Below, piece after piece: positions 38,466 through 42,456 of a DNA stretch of 42,456 nucleotides; the first letter of the stretch is position 1, and each line of letters starts with the position of its first letter. The position numbers were made by a program, and so were the translations under genes. The notes beneath the pieces are model-generated. The model did no database searches and was not told the DNA's origin. It saw only the letters and a program-made list of their open reading frames with translations. Source of the stretch: JBAZCI01 sp041671025 (lineage in GTDB: Bacteria > Patescibacteriota > Patescibacteriia > UBA10025); contig JBAZCI010000008.1 in the NCBI GenBank assembly GCA_041671025.1, positions 1 through 42,456 on the forward strand. Direction: 5' to 3'.

Positions 38466-39014
38466 TTAAAGTGCGAGGTTGATATATGTCCATCCCGGCT
38501 GCCACGACTTTGTTTTGCGCCAATCATTCGTGATCGCCTGCTCCCATGTCTTGCCGTTGCATATCACTTCGAGAGCCAACTGCGGCGCTTGATGCGCGAC
38601 AATTGCTATTGATTTCCCTGTATACGTATTCTGTATGTCCTGAATGAACCCGCGCATTCTTCCTTCCACATCCTGAAAGCTTTCACCATTCGGAAACGGA
38701 GCAGAAATATATTTCTCCAGCGTATTTTTAAACGTATCCGGTTTTCCATTCCAGTCTCCGTAATTTGCCTCACGCAGCCGTTTATCTTGAATGATGTCGT
38801 ATCTGTCTCCAAACACGAGGTGGGCTGAATCGACCGCACGTTTCAGGTCAGAGCAAAACACCGCCTCAAACTGTTTATCCTTCAGCAATTCCCCCAGTTC
38901 TTTTGATTGTTCGATACCCAAAGCAGAAAGTGCACCGGGCAACCAACCCGTTGCGATTCCCTTTTCATTATCTGTTGTTGTCCCGTGGACAACATAGGTG
39001 ATGGTCATGCTCAT
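38466..39014 (-). CDS. Histidine phosphatase-family protein with altered RHG motif
   Basis: Phosphoglycerate-mutase-like histidine phosphatase, 182 aa from ATG 39014 (MSMTITYVVHG). The usual R-H-G catalytic triad motif reads VVHGTTTDN: the His is kept but the Arg is Val. Other landmarks are present: FCSDLKRAVDSA, REANYGDWNG and SIAIVAHQAP (second catalytic His). It may have shifted substrate. The open frame upstream to 39659 overlaps the oppositely oriented 39168 gene and is rejected. TATACT (39029-39024) precedes the ATG by about 9 nt, suggesting a near-leaderless mRNA. Confidence 0.82.
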   Translation of the reverse strand: MSMTITYVVHGTTTDNEKGIATGWLPGALSALGIEQSKELGELLKDKQFEAVFCSDLKRAVDSAHLVFGDRYDIIQDKRLREANYGDWNGKPDTFKNTLEKYISAPFPNGESFQDVEGRMRGFIQDIQNTYTGKSIAIVAHQAPQLALEVICNGKTWEQAITNDWRKTKSWQPGWTYINLAL

Positions 39015-39072
39015 AGTATATGGAGTATAGCAATTTTCTGTCGGGTCGTTGAGTCCATATGACAAGTATAAC

Positions 39073-39101
39073 TTGACAGGCGAAACCATGACTGGTACGA
39101 T
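39073..39101 (+). promoter_or_regulatory. Consensus promoter of the 39168 gene
   Basis: TTGACA 39073-39078, 17-bp spacer, TACGAT 39096-39101. Confidence 0.75.
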
Positions 39102-39167
39102 CCTGTATTGAAAAAGTTCTCTTATTAAAAAAGTATACCAGTACACATAACCATGAGGAGGTAATTC

Positions 39168-39701
39168 ATGGAGTGGAATGACCGCGTTAAGGCACAGTGC
39201 AAAAAGGCAATACCCGGCGTGCCAAATGTCACTGTTGGACAAAACTATGAGGTCTTTCGGGAACGTACCAGCCCGGCGGGTATCACGTGCACGATATGCA
39301 CAGAGCACGGAGTAGGCCCCCAAATGAATGGCGTAGAATTCGAGAAGCACTTCACGGTGCTTCACAAAATGCGCGAACGCGGGGAAAAACCCAAGAAAAA
39401 GGGTAAAGGCTCGAGACCACCCAAGCTCTCGGATGAGGAAAAACTCCGAGATATCCAGCATCGCCTTGGAAAATCGTATATTGGCAAAACGCCTCGACCG
39501 GAAAGCGGCACCTTCAATGCGAAGTGCATTAAGAAGATGCCGAAATGCCGCACCATCAAGGTGGGCGAGATATACCGGGTGACGTGGACACGCACAAGTC
39601 CTGCAGGATATACCTGTTCTGTCGACATCCCCAATGGTGGGGCGCATACATTCACCCATCGCTTCGACACGTATTTCACGGAAGTCGGCAAGTCCCGCTA
39701 G
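39168..39701 (+). CDS. Hypothetical protein with two internal repeats (177 aa)
   Basis: Unrecognised protein made of two related modules joined by a basic linker. Module 1 (about 8-65) and module 2 (about 117-173) share the pattern C-K-K-x-x-P, then VGQNYEV/VGEIYRV, then RTSPAGITCTI/RTSPAGYTCSV and a closing FEKHFTVL/FDTYFTEV. The linker (RERGEKPKKKGKGSRPPK) is strongly basic. Each module is probably a small beta domain. Start is set by SD GAGGAGG, 6 nt before the ATG; a consensus promoter and a terminator complete the cassette. Confidence 0.72.
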   Translation: MEWNDRVKAQCKKAIPGVPNVTVGQNYEVFRERTSPAGITCTICTEHGVGPQMNGVEFEKHFTVLHKMRERGEKPKKKGKGSRPPKLSDEEKLRDIQHRLGKSYIGKTPRPESGTFNAKCIKKMPKCRTIKVGEIYRVTWTRTSPAGYTCSVDIPNGGAHTFTHRFDTYFTEVGKSR

Positions 39702-39725
39702 ACCGCCCGACGTTCCATCTCAAAC

Positions 39726-39757
39726 ACCCCTGGTCAATACTGTCCGGGGCTTTTTTT
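39726..39757 (+). terminator. Intrinsic terminator of the 39168 gene
   Basis: CCCC(T)GG and TCCGGGG arms (39727-39749), then C and seven T. Confidence 0.75.
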
Positions 39758-39800
39758 ATGTTTTAAGAGTCCGGCGTTGAGTATATTCAATACGAGATGC

Positions 39801-39888
39801 CGGGATCCCGATATTCATCGGGACTAAAGGTTCGGCATGAGGAAGGAGTAGCGTTTTTTAATTCCTCATCCTGAACTTGTTTCAGGAT
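39801..39888. repeat. Cluster of three palindromes at the 3' end of the GIY-YIG gene
   Basis: TCCCGAT (39806-39812) / ATCGGGA (39817-39823); ATGAGGAA (39837-39844) / TTCCTCAT (39862-39869); and ATCCTGAA (39868-39875) / TTCAGGAT (39881-39888). The last supplies the C-terminal codons and stop of the GIY-YIG gene. REP-like, probably mobile. Confidence 0.7.
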
Positions 39889-40192
39889 CTCCTGGTAAAT
39901 TCCAATCCTCCGCCAAATCTCGGAATGATGGATTCATTTGTTTGATCAAATTCATTTTCCACTCACGATGCCAATTCTTTAATTGCTTTTCTCTTGCCGC
40001 CGCATCCATTGCTTGTGTAAATTCTTCATAATACACGATCTTAGTAATATTATATCTTCGCGTAAACCCTGGAAGTTTTTTTTGTTTATGTTCATCAACC
40101 CGATACTCAAGATTCCGTGTCGTACCTATATACAACACGGTATTTAATCTATTTGTCATGATATACACCCAGTACGTTCGTTCTTCACGCAT
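39866..40192 (-). CDS. GIY-YIG nuclease-domain protein (108 aa)
   Basis: Stand-alone GIY-YIG domain of the UPF0213/YhbQ-like type. The motif reads YWVYIMTN ... LYIGTTRNLEYRV, with Arg in NLEYRVDEHK and the later Glu/Lys region EKQLKNWHREWK. Stand-alone members are small, widespread and of uncertain cellular role. The last residues (DPETSSG) and the TGA come from a palindromic repeat, so the gene end was probably remodelled by insertion. No SD. Confidence 0.85.
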   Translation of the reverse strand: MREERTYWVYIMTNRLNTVLYIGTTRNLEYRVDEHKQKKLPGFTRRYNITKIVYYEEFTQAMDAAAREKQLKNWHREWKMNLIKQMNPSFRDLAEDWNLPGDPETSSG

Positions 40193-40244
40193 GGTATTTT
40201 CTCTCGTGAGTTATCCCCTCCTTGGCTCGTTTCAGTGGGACAGC

Positions 40245-40790
40245 CTATCCTCTCTGATTATCGAATTCCTTGAACTTCTGAATTGCCTGATCAATTATTT
40301 TGATATCCTTTATCTGTTTGGCTGACGAATCCTCTCTGAGCTCTCTGATCCAAGGAATGGCTTCATCTAACTTTTCAACAATCAAATCAGATACAACAAC
40401 AAGAAATGGGTGTATCCAGTCGTCGATTTTAGTACCGTCAAATTCCATATTGCTTCTTCGATGATGCGTATCTTTTGGGAGAACGGCAATCAACGGCCTC
40501 TCATAGTACTTTGCAATGACCATTTCCTGCGCAGTACCGGCACCTAATTTTGATTCCGCGTTGACTACAACAAGATCAGACGATTGAACAAGGTACGCGT
40601 CGTGGCCAACAAGCTCCATTGGTCGCGTTTCATCGCGCCATACATCTCCATCTGTAAAATCAACTTCTCCCAGAACTCCCAATGCCTTTTTGTATTTTTC
40701 CTTCCAATCAATCCAGCTTTTTCGCTCACTATCCCCTTTAGGTATCGAACCGATAAGGCAAATAGTAAATTTTTTCTTTGCTTCATTCAT
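40245..40790 (-). CDS. Nucleoside 2-deoxyribosyltransferase-like protein
   Basis: 181-aa Rossmann-like protein resembling nucleoside 2-deoxyribosyltransferases and relatives: ICLIGSIPKGDSERKSW at the N-terminus, a VQSSDLVVVNAE strand with the Asp, and LGAGTAQEMVIAKYYERPLI, matching the GTAxE catalytic region, then IAVLPKD. It overlaps rsmI by 4 nt (ATGA), so the two are co-translated. Substrate unknown; a nucleotide or nucleoside is likely. Confidence 0.65.
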   Translation of the reverse strand: MNEAKKKFTICLIGSIPKGDSERKSWIDWKEKYKKALGVLGEVDFTDGDVWRDETRPMELVGHDAYLVQSSDLVVVNAESKLGAGTAQEMVIAKYYERPLIAVLPKDTHHRRSNMEFDGTKIDDWIHPFLVVVSDLIVEKLDEAIPWIRELREDSSAKQIKDIKIIDQAIQKFKEFDNQRG

Positions 40791-41464
40791 ACTCTCCCCA
40801 CTACCACCACATACTCCCCTCGCGGCTCTTCTGCCAAAATCCGCTCGGCGACATCTTTGACCGTGCCGGTATATAAGGTTTCGAACTTCTTCGTTAACTC
40901 ACGACACACGGTAATCCGCCGTTCAGGGTCGCACAGCTCGACAAGTTGGGTCATTGCTTTTTTAATACGGTATGGCGACTCGTAAAAGATGACCGTTCGT
41001 TCACTATCGGCGATTTCCTTAATGACACTGTTTCTTCGCTTCTTATGGGGCAAAAAACCGATAAACATAAACTCATCGACAGGGATGCCGGCAACCGACG
41101 CTGCAGTGATAACTGCCGACGGACCGGGAATAGGCACGATCGACACCCGATCGCCCAAAGCTGTTTGAACTTCATTGACCAGTCGCCATCCGGGATCAGA
41201 AATGCCGGGCGTACCGCCGTCCGTGACCACCGCCATCGATTTGCCTTCCTTGAGCATCTCGACAATCCCCTCCGTCTTATGCGCACTGCTGTGCTGATGG
41301 TAGCTGATGAGCTTGTTATGAATATCAAAATGTTGGAGCAGCTTCTGCGTCTGCCGGGTGTCTTCGCATGCGATCACATCTACTTCCTTGAGTATCCGAA
41401 CCGCCCGAAGCGTAATGTCTTCGAGATTGCCTATGGGAGTTGCGACGATATACAGTGTGGACAT
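40787..41464 (-). CDS. rsmI: 16S rRNA (cytidine-1402 2'-O)-methyltransferase
   Basis: RsmI methylates the 2'-O of C1402 in 16S rRNA using SAM. The N-terminal LYIVATPIGNLEDITLRAV, then DVIACEDTRQTQKLL, VVTDGGTPGISDPG and IPGPSAVITA are diagnostic of the tetrapyrrole-methylase-like fold of this family. At 225 aa it ends after the catalytic domain, without the C-terminal extension of longer homologues (about 280 aa). It is divergent from rpsU, a sensible pairing of ribosome-related genes. Confidence 0.96.
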   Translation of the reverse strand: MSTLYIVATPIGNLEDITLRAVRILKEVDVIACEDTRQTQKLLQHFDIHNKLISYHQHSSAHKTEGIVEMLKEGKSMAVVTDGGTPGISDPGWRLVNEVQTALGDRVSIVPIPGPSAVITAASVAGIPVDEFMFIGFLPHKKRRNSVIKEIADSERTVIFYESPYRIKKAMTQLVELCDPERRITVCRELTKKFETLYTGTVKDVAERILAEEPRGEYVVVVGRV

Positions 41465-41468
41465 ACTA

Positions 41469-41497
41469 TTGACAGGTTACAGTTAGTACAGTATCCT
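41469..41497 (+). promoter_or_regulatory. Consensus promoter of rpsU
   Basis: TTGACA 41469-41474, 17-bp spacer, TATCCT 41492-41497. Confidence 0.75.
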
Positions 41498-41538
41498 ACA
41501 AAAAGAAAAAAAACAACATTAGCACACAGGAGGACCAT

Positions 41539-41754
41539 TTGGTAGTGAATGTTCACGTAATAGTCAGGCCTGACGAACCATTTGAAAAGGCACTGAAAAT
41601 ATTCCGCTGGGAATGCAAAAAATCAGGCATTCTAGGCCAAACAGATCGACAAAAATTCCCGAAGCCATCGGAAACGCGCAAGGAAAAAGCCCGTCGCCAT
41701 ATCTCACAGACAAATCGGATCAAGCATCGCCAGGATAAGCGATCAATGCCGTAG
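41539..41754 (+). CDS. rpsU: 30S ribosomal protein bS21
   Basis: bS21, a small basic protein of the 30S platform near the anti-SD region. VRPDEPFEKALKIFRWECKK matches the family core (xENEPFDxALRRFKRxCEK), followed by ETRKEKARRHISQTNR and a basic tail. I use TTG 41539, 5 nt after SD CAGGAGG (41527-41533); GTG 41545 is an alternative 11 nt away. 71 aa. It has its own promoter and terminator. Confidence 0.88.
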   Translation: MVVNVHVIVRPDEPFEKALKIFRWECKKSGILGQTDRQKFPKPSETRKEKARRHISQTNRIKHRQDKRSMP

Positions 41755-41780
41755 ACCGTAAAATCTCTACGGCTCTTTTC
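41748..41780 (+). terminator. Intrinsic terminator of rpsU
   Basis: GCCGTAGA (41748-41755) / TCTACGGC (41766-41773), then TCTTTTCTT. The stop codon lies in the left arm. Confidence 0.8.
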
Positions 41781-42456
41781 TTGCCAAACTCCCGGTATCC
41801 CGATCGTCCTCTGTCTTGCTCTGTATCACATCCTTCACGAACACCTCAATGATCAGCGTCACGGGTACAGCAAGCAGTATGCCGATAAGTCCGGCTACTT
41901 TTGCTCCCACAAGCATGACGATGATGATGATCAGCGGATTCAGCCCGACCGCTTTTGACATCACCCGCGGGACAATCAGATGGTTCTCAAGCTGTTGGAT
42001 AACTACATACAGTGCAACAACAAGAAGCGCTTTGATCGGACTGTCGGTGAAAGCGATAAACACCGCCGGAATTGCGCCGAGGAACGGCCCCAGATACGGA
42101 ATCGCTTCCGTCAGCCCCGCCCATAATCCCAGAACCAACGCATAATCGATGCCAAGGATAAATAAGCCCAGCCAAGACATGACCCCGATGATGAGCGACA
42201 GTACGATCTGACCTCGGAGCCACTGGCTGATTTTTTCCTGGATGCGATTCGCAAGATGATTCAGATACGGCTGATACTTTTCAGGCGAGATGGACCGGAG
42301 AAACCGTTTGATCGCATTTTCCTCGACAAGCATGTAAAACGTGATGACGACAACGCCGATGAATGCAAAGAAGCCGCCGAAGATACTGACTACCGACGAG
42401 AACAGATTTGAGGTAGTTTGCGAAACGTTTACCTGGAACGACTCGAGTGTCTTGTC
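41767..42456 (-). CDS. AI-2E/PerM-family transporter, C-terminal 229 residues
   Basis: Polytopic membrane protein of the AI-2E transporter (PerM/YdiK) family; the N-terminus lies beyond the right edge. Family hallmarks are LRGQIVLSLIIGVMSWLGLF, GLTEAIPYLGPFLGAIPA (the GLTxxIPxxGP motif) and VIQQLENHLIVPRVMSKAVG followed by LNPLIIIIVMLVGAKVAG. About five helices are visible. Members range from AI-2 export to Na+/H+ antiport, so the substrate is open. A charged cytosolic tail ends it. Confidence 0.92.
   Translation of the reverse strand, partial: DKTLESFQVNVSQTTSNLFSSVVSIFGGFFAFIGVVVITFYMLVEENAIKRFLRSISPEKYQPYLNHLANRIQEKISQWLRGQIVLSLIIGVMSWLGLFILGIDYALVLGLWAGLTEAIPYLGPFLGAIPAVFIAFTDSPIKALLVVALYVVIQQLENHLIVPRVMSKAVGLNPLIIIIVMLVGAKVAGLIGILLAVPVTLIIEVFVKDVIQSKTEDDRDTGSLARKEP

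Noticed and set aside
38466..39659. A 397-aa version of the histidine phosphatase
   Set aside because: The extra 215 N-terminal residues have no family similarity and lie antisense to the well-supported 39168 gene with its promoter and SD.
1..42456. tRNA, rRNA, integrase or attachment-site signatures
   Set aside because: Looked for T-loop-like GGTTCGAATCC segments, rRNA motifs and recombinase motifs on both strands; none were found by eye.

Overview
The window looks like a chromosome segment of a Candidate Phyla Radiation (Patescibacteria) type bacterium. This is inferred from gene content and style: short core proteins (MetG about 472 aa without a C-terminal tRNA-binding domain, RsmI 225 aa, ATP synthase delta 137 aa), tight operons whose genes mostly lack Shine-Dalgarno (SD) sequences, several promoters placed so close to the start codon that the mRNA would be leaderless, and large secreted beta-helix/FG-GAP/Ig modular proteins. 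UGA, UAA and UAG all act as stops, so the standard bacterial code (table 11) fits. No tRNA, rRNA, CRISPR array or integrase was seen.

Layout. 1-360: N-terminus of a UvrD/PcrA-type helicase. 0.4-3.1 kb: a run of small unknown genes, nearly all monocistronic with their own promoter, strong SD and terminator. 3.2-5.5 kb (minus): a tight four-gene operon, HupE/UreJ-like membrane protein, SemiSWEET-like PQ-loop protein, cupin, and a protein resembling the carboxysome-shell class of beta-carbonic anhydrase. 5.6-12.3 kb (minus): F-type ATP synthase operon (atpZ/I-B-E-F-H-A-G-D-C), in which atpE carries a one-base frameshift. 12.5-15.8 kb: a cluster of secreted or lipid-anchored unknown proteins including a GWxTD-like lipoprotein and a Cys-rich peptide. 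15.8-17.8 kb: NatAB-type ABC exporter. 17.8-28.6 kb: four giant secreted modular proteins (beta-helix or jelly-roll heads, Ig, SH3-like, FN3 and FG-GAP modules) in one 10.7-kb operon. 28.7-33.9 kb: RmuC, three small exported or membrane proteins, TatD, a REP-associated transposase with a REP-pair palindrome inside its own gene, and CvpA. 34.0-35.6 kb: metG, preceded by a relic of a second metG 5' end. 35.6-42.5 kb: small unknown cassettes, a four-gene nucleotide/phosphate operon (histidine phosphatase, P-loop kinase, Nudix, HAD), a GIY-YIG protein, a deoxyribosyltransferase-like protein with RsmI, ribosomal protein bS21, and the C-terminal part of an AI-2E/PerM family membrane protein.

Two expression styles coexist. 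Core genes sit in SD-poor operons, some leaderless. About sixteen orphan genes are free-standing cassettes with near-consensus TTGACA/TATAAT promoters, GGAGG-type SDs and intrinsic terminators. Palindromic repeats of at least four types cluster between 32.9 and 39.9 kb. The most noteworthy items are the REP pair inside the transposase gene, the metG 5' relic, the atpE frameshift, the carbonic-anhydrase operon and the shuffled surface-protein cluster with a shared DTTPPxxVTNL C-terminal tail.
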